Positions 1-10,902 of a stretch of DNA of 56,345 nt are shown here, piece after piece. The notes beneath the pieces were generated by a model that was not told the DNA's origin, did not search any database, and saw only the letters and a program-made list of their open reading frames with translations. Made by a program: the position numbers and the translations under genes. The first letter of the stretch is position 1. Every line of letters starts with the position of its first letter. The stretch spans positions 1 through 56,345 of the forward strand of contig CAIWAN010000085.1 of assembly GCA_903910705.1 (NCBI GenBank), given 5' to 3'. The stretch comes from an uncultured Candidatus Marinamargulisbacteria bacterium (lineage in GTDB: Bacteria > Margulisbacteria > Riflemargulisbacteria > GWF2-35-9).

Positions 1-1
1 A

Positions 2-208
2 GATATCCTCCGGTTAGAACTATTTCTTGAGGAAATAGATCATATTGAAAATAAAGAATATGATGAAAAAGTTGATACTTTGCCCAGCAATGACCGATAT
101 TTTAATGAATACGTTGCACACGATGTGCCTATATATGTCATTCAAAATCAAAAATTTGTGAAATTTTATGGTAACTTCAAGCGATATATTTATTATGTAC
201 TACTATAA
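2..208 (+). CDS. 3' end of an unidentified CDS truncated by the window edge
   Basis: Open frame from base 2 (DILRLELFLEEIDHIENKEYDEKVDTLPSNDRYFNEYVAHDVPIYVIQNQKFVKFYGNFKRYIYYVLL*), ending in TAA at 206-208 and overlapping the next gene start. Confidence 0.5.
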   Translation, partial: DILRLELFLEEIDHIENKEYDEKVDTLPSNDRYFNEYVAHDVPIYVIQNQKFVKFYGNFKRYIYYVLL

Positions 209-1577
209 ATTAATTAGCCTCAACCAAAGTCAATCTCAGCAAGGACTATCATTTAACTTAGCCACAGGCAATTTAATTGAACTTAATGGTAAACGTGTAT
301 CGTTAGGAGTGGTTCCAAATCAAACAAAATCTAATTTGGCTTCCAACGAACTTCCAGATATTGTTGTGATCCCTGAGTACTTTATAGGCAATATTAGTCT
401 CATGGGAGTTTTCTTTTTGGCAGTGATGTCGAGTGCTCAAAAAAAGACTCCTATGACAATTGTAGTTACCGACAAAATTATGAAGGAGCGGTTAATAACT
501 TATATGGAAGAAGGATTCCGTCCAAATATTATGAAACATTTAGATACGCTTAATATTTCAGAGGAGGATCGTGTTTTTTTAAAAAATGAGTATGAATATT
601 TTGATCAAGCAGAACGGTCTGTGGATGAAATGATGACAATCATAACGATGGAAGATTGTGACCTCGATATAAAAAGGGAGGGTGCCGATTATTATATCGG
701 AGGGAGAAAATACTTCACAAGCGACATCAAACCAATAGATATTGGCGGGCTCAAACCGTTACCTCCTTGGACGCCGACATTTGGAGTTCTGACTGTTGGG
801 AATACATCGGGAGCTTATGGACATGCTCCTGCAACAAATCTCATTGTTAGATATAATGCAGAAGAAACCTCAAGGTCGCTATGGATAGACTGCGGTCCAC
901 AAATGAGAGAACTTGCTATGTCTGCTGGAGAAAATATTGAGTCTATCGATTTAGTTCTCACACATGGACACGAAGATCACGACGTTGGAATTTGGGACTT
1001 ATTACTAGATCAACGGTGTAAACGTATAAACCTTATTACTCATCTGATTTATGCCGATTCATTTTTTAAAAAAGCTAAAGCCCTTAATTTATTAGATAGA
1101 GCAAAAGAAAAAGTGATATTAACTGAACTATCCCCTCGGAATGCAACATCATCACAAAGAACGACACTTCAAATTCATGGGTTAAACATACAAGCAGAAT
1201 GGGCTGTTCATGGAATGCCCACTATTTCTCTAAAAATTCAAAAAGACGGGAAAACCTTTATTTATACTTCTGATACAGCCGTTTCCAGCGAAAGAATATC
1301 AACCTTATTAAAATCAGGTGCAATGACTGATAAGCGAGTCCATCAACTTCAAGATTTTTTTATGATTCCTCATTGTGATCTTTTCATCGAAGAAATGGGC
1401 GCTATGCTTCTTGACGGAGAGCATCGAGGGGGCGTTAACCATAATAATTCCCTTGATACCATTAAGCCGAATCATATCGGAATCCATCGTGTTGTCCATT
1501 GGAACGCTGCAAACAAAGATATGATTCCCCCAACAATCAAGGCACCCTATATGGAACCAATTACAATCATTCACTAA
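168..1577 (+). CDS. Metallo-beta-lactamase fold hydrolase with a ~170-aa N-terminal extension (start may be 195)
   Basis: Motif LVLTHGHEDHDVGIWDLL (HxHxDH), later FIYTSDTA and NHNNSLDTIKPNHIGIHRVVHW. Confidence 0.75.
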   Translation: MVTSSDIFIMYYYKLISLNQSQSQQGLSFNLATGNLIELNGKRVSLGVVPNQTKSNLASNELPDIVVIPEYFIGNISLMGVFFLAVMSSAQKKTPMTIVVTDKIMKERLITYMEEGFRPNIMKHLDTLNISEEDRVFLKNEYEYFDQAERSVDEMMTIITMEDCDLDIKREGADYYIGGRKYFTSDIKPIDIGGLKPLPPWTPTFGVLTVGNTSGAYGHAPATNLIVRYNAEETSRSLWIDCGPQMRELAMSAGENIESIDLVLTHGHEDHDVGIWDLLLDQRCKRINLITHLIYADSFFKKAKALNLLDRAKEKVILTELSPRNATSSQRTTLQIHGLNIQAEWAVHGMPTISLKIQKDGKTFIYTSDTAVSSERISTLLKSGAMTDKRVHQLQDFFMIPHCDLFIEEMGAMLLDGEHRGGVNHNNSLDTIKPNHIGIHRVVHWNAANKDMIPPTIKAPYMEPITIIH

Positions 1578-1812
1578 TCATTTCACTCACTACTCTTAAA
1601 AGTGGCTCACTTTTACATGAGCATATGGCTCAAATTTGTGCGGACAAAATTACCAAATGTATTAATTTCACATATTTTATATGTTAAGAGTCTGATATAT
1701 CACAAAATCCATATAGTCTAAGGTTGCTGAGCCGTGTATAATTACGGTCGAAAAACAAACCCCGCATTCACCACAATTTGCAATAGTGAAGGACGGGTTA
1801 AGGAGGAAAAGA

Positions 1813-4602
1813 ATGGGTAAGCAGGTATATTTTTTTGGTAATGGAAAGGCAGACGGTCACGGAACAATGAAGGATCTTCTCGGCGGTAAAGGGGCAGGCC
1901 TTGCAGAGATGACGAATTCTGGCGTTGCTGTCCCCGCAGGGTTTACCATCACAACAGAAGTTTGCGATGCGTTCTATAAAAATGACAAAAAGATGCCTGC
2001 TTCACTGAATGACGAAGTCGAAGAGCATATCACCAAGCTTGAAGCGTCAATGGGCATGAAGCTCGGCGATGCAACGAATCCGCTTCTCGTTTCAGTTCGT
2101 TCAGGGGCTCGTGATTCGATGCCCGGTATGATGGACACGGTGCTTAACTTGGGAATCAATGACCTCGTGGTTGAAGGACTTATCAAAAAGACAGGCAATG
2201 CTCGTTTCGCATGGGACTCCTATCGTCGTTTTATCCAAATGTTCTCGGATGTTGCGATGGACGTCAGCAAGCACCTTTTCGAGGAAGCGCTTACCGAAGA
2301 AAAACACAAACTCGCTGCCAAATTAGGCCGAGATAAAAGTGATGTAAAGGATACGGATCTTTCAGCGAATGACCTTAAAGAGCTTGTCACTACATATAAA
2401 GCTATTTACAAAAAAGCCAAAGGCGAAGATTTTCCTCAAGACCCTCGCGTTCAGCTTTGGGCCTCGATCGGTGCCGTGTTCAATAGCTGGAACAATGAGC
2501 GCGCGATCGTTTATCGTCAAAAGTACAGCATTAAAGGTCTTCTAGGGACAGCTGTTAATGTTCAAGCGATGGTTTTTGGTAACATGGGTGACACCTCGGC
2601 TACTGGGGTTTGTTTCTCTCGTAACCCAGCCAATGGCGAGAATCTGTTCTATGGTGAATTCCTTGTTAATGCACAAGGCGAAGACGTGGTTGCGGGTATT
2701 CGTACCCCACAAAAGATATCGCTAGAGTCGTCGATCGAGTGGGCTGAGACCAATGGTATCAGTGAGGCCGATCGTTCTGCTCAGTATCCTTCTCTCGAAG
2801 AAGTGATGCCCGCGGCTTACAAGCAGCTGATCGCTTACAAAAACAATCTTGAAAAGCATTACCGTGATATGCAAGATATGGAGTTCACCATTCAAGAAGG
2901 TAACCTCTACATGCTTCAAACCCGTAATGCTAAGCGCACCGGCTTTGCAGCCATTAAGTGTGCCGTTGATATGGTTAAAGAAGGCATGATCTCTGAGAAG
3001 GAAGCGGTGCTTCGTGTTAACGCTGATCAACTCAATGAGATCCTTCGTCCTGTTTTTGAACTCAAGGACAAAGAACAGGCCAAAGCAGATGGCAATGTCA
3101 TTGCTCGTGGTCTCAATGCAGGTCCAGGTGCCGCATGTGGTCAAGTTTATTTCAGTGCAGCGGATGCCGTTGAAGCAGCCGAGAAGCGTAATGAAAAAGT
3201 TATTTTGGTTCGTATCGAAACAACGCCTGAAGATATTAAAGGTATGATCGCAGCCGAAGGTATTCTGACGGCTATGGGTGGGGCGACCTCGCATGCGGCT
3301 GTTGTGGCTCGTCAGCTCGGCACGGTTTGCGTTGCCGGTTGCGGAAAGCTCAACATCGATTATGCAAAACAGCAATTGTCGGTGGGTAACGTTGTCGTGA
3401 AAAAAGGTGAATTCCTTTCTATCGATGGATTTACGGGTGAAGTGATCGTCGGTAAGATCAAAACGATCCCTTCCGAAGTTCTTCAAGTTCTGCTTGAGAA
3501 AACCCTTAAGGCGTCCGAATCAGAGCTTTATCAAGAATATGAACTCATTATGAAATGGGCCGATGGGTTCCGCACGATGGTAGTTCGTACCAATGCCGAT
3601 CAACCCGATCAAGCTGAGGTCGCGCGTATTTTTGGTGCTGAGGGTATTGGTCTTTGCCGTACCGAGCACATGTTCTTCGGTGGTGACCGCATTAAATCTG
3701 TTCGTGAGATGATCCTTGCCAGTGATACCGCCGGACGTGAAAAGGCCTTGGCTAAACTCCTTCCGATGCAGAAAGAAGACTTCGTTGGGCTTTTCGAAGC
3801 GATGGATGGACTTCCTGTGACGATCCGTTTACTGGACCCCCCGCTTCATGAGTTCCTTCCTCACCAAGTGACCGAAATGGCCGAACTAGCTAATGAGATG
3901 GGCGTTTCGCTCGATATCGTTAAAGCAAAAGTTCAGTCCTTGCACGAATTTAATCCGATGCTCGGTCACCGCGGTTGCCGCCTAGGGATCACGTACCCCG
4001 AGATCTATGACATGCAATTCCGCGCCATTATTTTGGCCGCGATCGACATTAAGAAGAGTGGCAAGGATATCGTTCCTGAGATCATGATCCCCTTGGTGGG
4101 TGACGTGAAAGAGTACACGATCCTTCGCGACAATTGTGTTGCGATCATCAAAGAAGAGCTCGCTAGAGCGGGTGTGGCGATCGAATACAAGATCGGGACG
4201 ATGATCGAGGTTCCTCGTGCGGCACTGACTGCAGACGCGATCGGTGCAGAGGCCGAGTTCTTCTCCTTCGGAACAAATGATCTCACGCAGATGACGTGCG
4301 GTTTTAGCCGTGACGATTCGGGTAGTTTCCTTGGTGAATACGTTGAAAAAGGTATTTACGATCAAGACCCCTTCCAAGTCCTCGACCAAGTGGGCGTGGG
4401 CGGTTTGATGCAGATCGCCATCGAAAAAGGGAAGAGTGTTCGTAAAGATATTAAGCTTGGCATCTGTGGTGAGCATGGTGGAGAACCGACAACGGTCGAA
4501 TTCTGTCACCGTATTGGCCTCAGCTATGTCAGTTGTTCTCCTTATCGTGTTCCGATCGCTCGTTTAGCAGCGGCTCACGCAGCGATAAAAGACCTCAAAT
4601 AA
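1813..4602 (+). CDS. ppdK: Pyruvate, phosphate dikinase
   Basis: Full-length PPDK motifs (GGKGAGLAEMTNSGVAVPAGFTITTE, GGATSHAAVVARQLG, GICGEHGGEP). AAGGAGG RBS just before ATG 1813, favoured over the 1786 start. Confidence 0.97.
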   Translation: MGKQVYFFGNGKADGHGTMKDLLGGKGAGLAEMTNSGVAVPAGFTITTEVCDAFYKNDKKMPASLNDEVEEHITKLEASMGMKLGDATNPLLVSVRSGARDSMPGMMDTVLNLGINDLVVEGLIKKTGNARFAWDSYRRFIQMFSDVAMDVSKHLFEEALTEEKHKLAAKLGRDKSDVKDTDLSANDLKELVTTYKAIYKKAKGEDFPQDPRVQLWASIGAVFNSWNNERAIVYRQKYSIKGLLGTAVNVQAMVFGNMGDTSATGVCFSRNPANGENLFYGEFLVNAQGEDVVAGIRTPQKISLESSIEWAETNGISEADRSAQYPSLEEVMPAAYKQLIAYKNNLEKHYRDMQDMEFTIQEGNLYMLQTRNAKRTGFAAIKCAVDMVKEGMISEKEAVLRVNADQLNEILRPVFELKDKEQAKADGNVIARGLNAGPGAACGQVYFSAADAVEAAEKRNEKVILVRIETTPEDIKGMIAAEGILTAMGGATSHAAVVARQLGTVCVAGCGKLNIDYAKQQLSVGNVVVKKGEFLSIDGFTGEVIVGKIKTIPSEVLQVLLEKTLKASESELYQEYELIMKWADGFRTMVVRTNADQPDQAEVARIFGAEGIGLCRTEHMFFGGDRIKSVREMILASDTAGREKALAKLLPMQKEDFVGLFEAMDGLPVTIRLLDPPLHEFLPHQVTEMAELANEMGVSLDIVKAKVQSLHEFNPMLGHRGCRLGITYPEIYDMQFRAIILAAIDIKKSGKDIVPEIMIPLVGDVKEYTILRDNCVAIIKEELARAGVAIEYKIGTMIEVPRAALTADAIGAEAEFFSFGTNDLTQMTCGFSRDDSGSFLGEYVEKGIYDQDPFQVLDQVGVGGLMQIAIEKGKSVRKDIKLGICGEHGGEPTTVEFCHRIGLSYVSCSPYRVPIARLAAAHAAIKDLK

Positions 4603-4612
4603 GCTCCTCAGT

Positions 4613-4674
4613 TACCATTCACCCTCTCCATGAAAATGGAGGGGGTGCCCTGAGCGGAGTCGAAGGGCGGGTGA
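4613..4674 (+). repeat. Dispersed two-hairpin element, copy A (divergent)
   Basis: TTCACCC-TCTCCATgaaaATGGAGG-GGGT-GCCCTgagcggagtcgAAGGGC-GGGTGA: outer stem with two inner hairpins. Confidence 0.65.
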
Positions 4675-4677
4675 GTC

Positions 4678-6399
4678 ATGGTTGAAGAAGCGATCATTCA
4701 CCAGATCAAAGAGCGGACCGATATCGCAGACACCATCGGTCAGTATGTCACGCTAAAACGACGCGGCGGCAACCTTCTCGGCCTGTGTCCCTTTCATAAC
4801 GAAAAATCCCCTTCCTTTACGGTCAATACAGCCAAAAATATTTGGCATTGTTTTGGTTGTGGAGAAGGCGGAAATATTTTCCAATTTATCATGAAGATCG
4901 AAAATCTTTCCTTTCCCGAGACCCTTAAAATGCTCGGAGAGCGAGCGGGTATTGCTATGGCCGACCTGATGGGCGGCAAAGAACACCGAAAAGAAGAGGG
5001 GTTATTTCAAATCCTGCTTGAGGCTCAAGGGATTTACCGAGAGCTTTTGTCGCATGCTCGTGCTCAAGAGTATATCAAAAAACGAGACCTTAACGAGGTG
5101 TCCATCAAAACGTGGAACATCGGGTATACGGGGCCCAAAGGGCAATTTATCGCTAGTCGATTTAAAGGACGTTACTCCGAAGACCTGTTGGTTTCATCCG
5201 GTTTGTTTATCAGTACGCCGAATGGGTTGATAGATCGGTTCCAAGATCGGTTAATGTTTCCTATTCTTGACCTGCAAAGCCGAGTGGTGGGGTTCGGAGG
5301 CCGTACACTAGGGGATGACTCTGCCAAGTATATCAACTCTCCCGAAACACCCGTTTATCATAAAAGCAATTTTTTATACGGGCTCGCCCAGACGAAGCAA
5401 GATGTAAAGACCGAGGGTTGTTTGATCCTTGTCGAGGGTTATATGGATGCCGTTGGCCTTCATCAAGCGGGTATCAAGCCTGTAGCCGCGGTATTGGGGA
5501 CAGCGCTGACGATCCCTCAAATTAAACTTGCCGAGCGGTTTACTGATAAAGTATTCCTTTGCTTTGACGCGGACGAGGCGGGGCGAAAAGCTGCGCGACG
5601 AGCGGCTGAAGTCGTGCCTCATACCAAAGTCGAACTCCGAGTGATTCGCTTGAAAGACGCGAAGGACCCCGATGAGTTCGTTAAAAAGTTTGGCGCAGCG
5701 GCCTTTGATCTAGCCAAGGAAGATTCGTTGCCTTTGCTTCGATTCTTGGTTGAAAGTGCGTTAGAGCAGATCGGCCCTATCGAGAAAGCGTTCTCGTGGT
5801 CGGGTGAAGACAAAGCCCATGTGGTCAAAGAGGTCAAAGCACTGCTTGCTGGTCAAGATGAGATCGTGAAGTCCGAATATGTGACATGGCTCGCTAATAC
5901 GCTGCACGTGGATGCTGACTTGATCAAAAATCGATTTTTTTCTTACGGGTCGCTTCGGGTGAATGTCGGCACCTCGTACACGGGAACCCCCAAACAGGAT
6001 AAATATCATAAATTGGAGCGGGGGATACTTGGGATTCTATTATCGGAAGTCACGTTACGAGCGGATTACCTCGATCAATTGCCAGAGGATGATATCGAGG
6101 ATGTTGACCATAAGAAGATCATCCATATTTTACGCTCACAGCCGACCGCCTTATTGGAAGACTTAATGAATACCGTTGAGGCTGATTTGTCAAAAAAAAT
6201 GGCAGATTTGGTCATGATCCTCCATGTCGCTGACCGAAAACTATTCTTGGAAGAGTCCTTAAACGCCCTGAGGAAGCGGATTAGAGACCGAAAGATCGAC
6301 GCGATCAAACAAACAATAAAACAGCTTGAAAAACTGGGCGATTTTGATAAACTAACACAAGCCCAGAATGAACTCTCCAAATTGAAAAAAATCCTATGA
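4678..6399 (+). CDS. dnaG: DNA primase
   Basis: CHC2 zinc finger ([29 protein letters not shown]), TOPRIM ([23 protein letters not shown]). Confidence 0.96.
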   Translation: MVEEAIIHQIKERTDIADTIGQYVTLKRRGGNLLGLCPFHNEKSPSFTVNTAKNIWHCFGCGEGGNIFQFIMKIENLSFPETLKMLGERAGIAMADLMGGKEHRKEEGLFQILLEAQGIYRELLSHARAQEYIKKRDLNEVSIKTWNIGYTGPKGQFIASRFKGRYSEDLLVSSGLFISTPNGLIDRFQDRLMFPILDLQSRVVGFGGRTLGDDSAKYINSPETPVYHKSNFLYGLAQTKQDVKTEGCLILVEGYMDAVGLHQAGIKPVAAVLGTALTIPQIKLAERFTDKVFLCFDADEAGRKAARRAAEVVPHTKVELRVIRLKDAKDPDEFVKKFGAAAFDLAKEDSLPLLRFLVESALEQIGPIEKAFSWSGEDKAHVVKEVKALLAGQDEIVKSEYVTWLANTLHVDADLIKNRFFSYGSLRVNVGTSYTGTPKQDKYHKLERGILGILLSEVTLRADYLDQLPEDDIEDVDHKKIIHILRSQPTALLEDLMNTVEADLSKKMADLVMILHVADRKLFLEESLNALRKRIRDRKIDAIKQTIKQLEKLGDFDKLTQAQNELSKLKKIL

Positions 6400-6409
6400 G
6401 ACCCCAACT

Positions 6410-7423
6410 ATGACCGATGATGTAATTCTCGTTTCTGACCCCATCCCTAATGATGCTGATTTGATCGATATTCTGGATAAAACCGATGTTGGTCTTGATG
6501 ATATTGAGGTCGAAGTGACCGAAGAGATCGAGGTCACGGCTGAGGAGATCGAAGAGATCGAGGAAGAGATCGCCGAAGGGCCGTCGGGAGACCGTTTCGA
6601 TTCGATCAAGGTTTACCTTAAAGAGATCGGTCGGATCAAGCTGCTTACCACCGCTGAAGAGCTTGAAGTCGCTCGCAAAGTCCAAGACGAGCACGATGAA
6701 GAAGCGAAAAAGGTTCTCATTCGCGCCAACCTGCGTCTCGTTGTCAGTATCGCCAAACGCTATAATGGTCGCGGTCTTTCTTTTCTTGATCTTATCCAAG
6801 AGGGTAATATCGGCCTCATGAAGGCCACCGATAAATATGACTATACCAAAGGGTATAAATTCTCGACGTACGCGACGTGGTGGATCAGGCAAGCCATTAC
6901 TCGCGCTATAGCCGATCAATCTCGATCGATACGACTTCCGGTTCATGTGGTTGAGACGATCAATAAAATGAAAAAGATCACCAAAATGTTCGTTCAAGAC
7001 AATAAGCGAAAGCCCACCGAGGAAGAACTTGCCGAGCTGAGTGAATACCCCATCAGCAAGATCCGTGAATTGGTCAAGATCAGTCTGCTGCCCATTTCGC
7101 TAGAAAGCCCTATCGGGGACGATGATAGCAATAATCTGTCTGATATCGTCGAGGGTGATTCGTCAAAGAACCCCGAAGAAAAGGTGCTCGCTGATCTATT
7201 GCGGGAGGATCTCGAAAAAGTGCTCAATACCTATCTTACCGAACGGGAGCAAATGGTCATTCGTCTTCGGTTCGGTATGCATGACGGGATGCCTCGGACA
7301 CTTGAAGAAGTCGGGCATGTTTACAATGTAACCCGAGAGCGGATCCGCCAAATCGAATCCAAAGCGCTCGAGAAACTTCGCCTGCATACCAAAAACAGCC
7401 ACATGGCGTCGTATATCCTCTAA
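6410..7423 (+). CDS. rpoD: Primary RNA polymerase sigma factor (short, acidic N-terminus)
   Basis: Regions 1.2-4.2: [83 protein letters not shown]. Confidence 0.95.
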   Translation: MTDDVILVSDPIPNDADLIDILDKTDVGLDDIEVEVTEEIEVTAEEIEEIEEEIAEGPSGDRFDSIKVYLKEIGRIKLLTTAEELEVARKVQDEHDEEAKKVLIRANLRLVVSIAKRYNGRGLSFLDLIQEGNIGLMKATDKYDYTKGYKFSTYATWWIRQAITRAIADQSRSIRLPVHVVETINKMKKITKMFVQDNKRKPTEEELAELSEYPISKIRELVKISLLPISLESPIGDDDSNNLSDIVEGDSSKNPEEKVLADLLREDLEKVLNTYLTEREQMVIRLRFGMHDGMPRTLEEVGHVYNVTRERIRQIESKALEKLRLHTKNSHMASYIL

Positions 7424-7499
7424 ACTCATTAAAAAAATTAGGTAAATATAAGTGGAATCTCACGAAAATTCCACCGATAGATTGGATGTGTGAGCAATC

Positions 7500-9437
7500 A
7501 TGAATACCAAACAAGAAAGAGGCGTTGACGATATGAATAAGAAAATCATTGCAGATGTGGCTGATGCGCGAGAAGTAGTTGCAATAAAAACTTATAATGA
7601 AATTTGCTCAGCATACGATGTAGGGTTAACTGAAACCGCTAAGCTTATAATCGAAAAAAAACTCCCTAGCCTCGAAGAATCAGTAAAATATTTAATAGAT
7701 ATGTATCACGATAAGAATGTTAATCCAGAGAATTTTAGCCAACCTGAAATGAGTGAAATTCTTGTTAATGGTAAAGTCATTCTATCTCAAGAAAGGCGGC
7801 TTGAAATTATTGATTTATTCTCAAATATTCAAGACGTCTATTGTAATGACGAGCACAAGCTATCACAACATGAGAATATTGCTTTTCAAATCCTTTCTGT
7901 ATTAAAATTGTCTGCTTTTGCTGCAGCGAATGAAATATACGAGAGAATCAAAAGTGGAAGTATTGACCCTTGGAGTAAAATTAAGAAAATAATTAATTTT
8001 GCCGGAACCGCCAACCCTCTCCATTGGGCACATCTGGTGTCTATGCTTCAATCAGTGGCATATTCAATAGAGGCGAATAGAATTGATGTTGTTGCTCATA
8101 TATACGATTTTAGAAAAATTGACCCAGAAAACCCGAATGACATGGCAGCCTTTATTAATCGATACTATGTTGCTAAAGAAACGCTAAAGCCTTTTGGATC
8201 AATCTATGGGTTTAATGATCTGGATACAAAAATATATAATCGACTATGCGAATTAGCCGACCAAGGACTCGAGGTAATAAACTATGTCTTGGATCCTTCT
8301 GGTTATTTTGCAACTGATATTGTTGTAAAAGATCGAAACGGTAATACTTCTCAATTGCCTACGACAGAAGCGAATGAAGTTCTTCGCTATGCACCAGCTG
8401 ATGGTGAATCAAAGTTAGCTTATATGGTTGCTCAATTCGAAGCGGGTGTGCCAGCTTATTTAGCCCATTTTGCTGGAGATGATCACTATAATATATGTGA
8501 CACGCACAAGAACCTATTACGATTAATGATGGATTCGATTGGTAAAGTCGCTTTTATTGTTAAGCGTTCCAAAACGGAGCTAAATTCGGTCTTCAATTCC
8601 GGAATTCATCAGGTTGCAGCCCTCTTCAATGTTCGCAACAAGAAAAATATTGATAATATTAAATTGTTGAGACAGTTTGGCTATTTTGTTTTGGGTTTGG
8701 AAGAAGCCTTAATGGATCCAAAGAAAATAAAGAAAGCATATTCTGCGAATAACTCACACGGCCTTACCGTCCTTGAGAAACAACGAATTGAAGATCGTCG
8801 TGGTTTTATTGAAAGGAATATGGATTTATTAACTTTCAGATTGAAAGATAGTTATATTTTATCAATGCTTAACGATATCAATGAGGATGAAATAGCTGAA
8901 AGAGCTGTTTTAAGAAATGTCGATGATTCAACTGATATTTTGCAATTTACTATTAACGATTTTATCGATTCTTCAGGAGTAGATATTCAGGATGTGAAAG
9001 ATCAAATTATTAACATAAAGGGTGAACTTATTACTGCGTTAAATGTAAGTCGGGATGAATTCGATAAACTGATCCCTGTTAAAGCAAGGGAGATAATGCA
9101 GGTGATATTGGATATTGAAAATACGAGTAGCCATGAAATAGTCATCAAAGCAATATGTAACGCACTCGGAATAGAGCTTACTACTAATTTTGCCACCGTT
9201 CAGCATTCGTCAACATTTGGTCGAAATTTTTTCAAAGGCATTCCAACGGAACCATGGGCTGCTTTATTCATCCCTGTTTCAACGCTTAAGATTATATTTA
9301 ATGACTTACTGTCAAAATCTGGGGATGCTCCTTATGATCAATTAGCCAGAGAAACCTATGACATTAATAAAGGAATCAATGAGCAAGGTTCAGCCATTGC
9401 TAAAATTGCAGAAAAGCTTGGGATTCGTATAAACTAG
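7500..9437 (+). CDS. Large uncharacterised protein with a nucleotidylyltransferase (NadD/CoaD superfamily)-like motif
   Basis: NFAGTANPLHWAHLVSMLQSV resembles the G-x-x-N-P-x-H-x-x-H motif; AHFAGDDHYN may match the downstream GxDx motif. Rest not recognised. Start could be 7533. Confidence 0.6.
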   Translation: MNTKQERGVDDMNKKIIADVADAREVVAIKTYNEICSAYDVGLTETAKLIIEKKLPSLEESVKYLIDMYHDKNVNPENFSQPEMSEILVNGKVILSQERRLEIIDLFSNIQDVYCNDEHKLSQHENIAFQILSVLKLSAFAAANEIYERIKSGSIDPWSKIKKIINFAGTANPLHWAHLVSMLQSVAYSIEANRIDVVAHIYDFRKIDPENPNDMAAFINRYYVAKETLKPFGSIYGFNDLDTKIYNRLCELADQGLEVINYVLDPSGYFATDIVVKDRNGNTSQLPTTEANEVLRYAPADGESKLAYMVAQFEAGVPAYLAHFAGDDHYNICDTHKNLLRLMMDSIGKVAFIVKRSKTELNSVFNSGIHQVAALFNVRNKKNIDNIKLLRQFGYFVLGLEEALMDPKKIKKAYSANNSHGLTVLEKQRIEDRRGFIERNMDLLTFRLKDSYILSMLNDINEDEIAERAVLRNVDDSTDILQFTINDFIDSSGVDIQDVKDQIINIKGELITALNVSRDEFDKLIPVKAREIMQVILDIENTSSHEIVIKAICNALGIELTTNFATVQHSSTFGRNFFKGIPTEPWAALFIPVSTLKIIFNDLLSKSGDAPYDQLARETYDINKGINEQGSAIAKIAEKLGIRIN

Positions 9438-9535
9438 TCGGGGTATGCCCCCCCCAATCTAGCACCGTTTATCGTTGACGACTATTGGGGTGGATGGTAA
9501 TATACCGCCATCAAATTCTCCACCGAGGTGACCTT

Positions 9536-10891
9536 ATGAATAAGTGGCTCCGTTATGGTATTCTTGCGCTCAGTTTGATGACATTCCTCGTTTTTTCAGG
9601 TTGTTCGAAAGCAAGTAAAGCCGGTGCCTCTAGCAAAACCACCGAAGTGACCCTGTGGGTTATGCCCAATTCCTTAGAGCCCGTGAATGATCTCGAAAAG
9701 GTGCTTGAAGGGTTCTACAAAACACATCCCAATATTAAAATTAAAATTACATCCCTTGATTGGGGCGCAGCTTGGGTTCGCATCACAACGGCCGCGGTTT
9801 CGGGTGATGCGCCTGACATCGTTCAGCTTGGAACAACATGGGTTGCGGCTATTAGTTCGATGGGTGCGCTTAGTGATCTAACGGCTCAGGTCAACACGAT
9901 CGGTGGAGCGTCACATTTCCTTCCGTCCATCTGGAAAACCTCTAGCATTGAGGGCACAAACACTGTAACGGCCATTCCATGGTTTGTTGATGCTCGCGCT
10001 ATGTATTACCGTACCGATGTCTTTAATAAATTAGGCCTTACGAAAGCTGATCTTTCTACTTGGGCTGGATTCCAAGCCGCGCTTGAAAAGATCAAAAAGG
10101 CTGACCTGACGATCGATGGTAAGAAAGTGTCTCCTCTGGGTATCCCTGGTAAGAATGACTGGAATGTAGTTCACAATTTAGCACCTTGGATATGGAACGC
10201 AGGTGGGGATTTCCTCAGCAGTGATTACAAGAAGAGTTTCTTAAATACCTCTGAAACGGCTGAAGGCCTTGCTTATTATATTAGCCTCGTAACGAAAGGT
10301 TTTGTGACACGTGCTTGTTTAGAGAAAAATACCGCTCAAATTGAGAACGATTTTAATAATGGGACATTCGCGATTATATTTGATGGTTCCAATGAGCTTC
10401 GTGGTTTGACAACGTCACCAGAACAGGGGGGGGCCGCGGACACTTATGTAGCGAAGCGTTTTGATATCGCTCCTTATCCACAAGGCCCCAAGGGTAAATC
10501 GACGTTTGTCGGTGGCAGTAATCTCGCTATTTTCAAAGGATCGAAGAACAAAGAAGCCGCGTGGGAAGTCCTAAAGTATCTCACGAGCAAAGAAGCTCAG
10601 GTTGAATACTGCAAACGAAGTGGGTTTATGCCGGCAGCCGTCGAGGCCTTTGATGATCCTTACTTTACCGAAGACAGTCGTCGAGCCATTTACAAAGAAG
10701 CAGTTAAAGATGGCCGTGCGTACCCCAGCGTTCCTTCATGGGGTCTTATTGAACCTATCTTGGCTCGTCGTTTTGGGATCATGTGGGATTATGTTCTCGA
10801 AGCCAAGAATGGTTTCGGGGTTGTCGAGATCAAAAAGCTCCTTGCGCTTGCGGATAAAGAAGTTGTGTCAATTTTAGAAAAGAATAAGTAG
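9536..10891 (+). CDS. Sugar ABC transporter extracellular solute-binding lipoprotein
   Basis: Lipobox LVFSGC; SBP family 1 features (TEVTLWVMPNS, VVSGDAPDIVQLGTTW, FVGGSNLAIFKGSKNKEAAWEVLKYLTS). RBS GAGGTG upstream of ATG 9536. Confidence 0.92.
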   Translation: MNKWLRYGILALSLMTFLVFSGCSKASKAGASSKTTEVTLWVMPNSLEPVNDLEKVLEGFYKTHPNIKIKITSLDWGAAWVRITTAAVSGDAPDIVQLGTTWVAAISSMGALSDLTAQVNTIGGASHFLPSIWKTSSIEGTNTVTAIPWFVDARAMYYRTDVFNKLGLTKADLSTWAGFQAALEKIKKADLTIDGKKVSPLGIPGKNDWNVVHNLAPWIWNAGGDFLSSDYKKSFLNTSETAEGLAYYISLVTKGFVTRACLEKNTAQIENDFNNGTFAIIFDGSNELRGLTTSPEQGGAADTYVAKRFDIAPYPQGPKGKSTFVGGSNLAIFKGSKNKEAAWEVLKYLTSKEAQVEYCKRSGFMPAAVEAFDDPYFTEDSRRAIYKEAVKDGRAYPSVPSWGLIEPILARRFGIMWDYVLEAKNGFGVVEIKKLLALADKEVVSILEKNK

Positions 10892-10902
10892 CTCGATACA
10901 TT

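Noticed and set aside
1724-1742. Promoter TTGCTG/TATAAT upstream of ppdK
   Set aside because: TATAAT is present, but the nearby TTG box is spaced only 7 bp and no convincing -35 was found at 16-18 bp.
2722-3486. 254-aa antisense ORF inside ppdK
   Set aside because: Shadow ORF opposite a strongly conserved gene; no recognisable motif and no RBS context.
7457-7485. GTGGAAT...ATTCCAC hairpin after rpoD as a terminator
   Set aside because: A stem exists but there is no T-tract and it is AT-rich; not strong enough to call.
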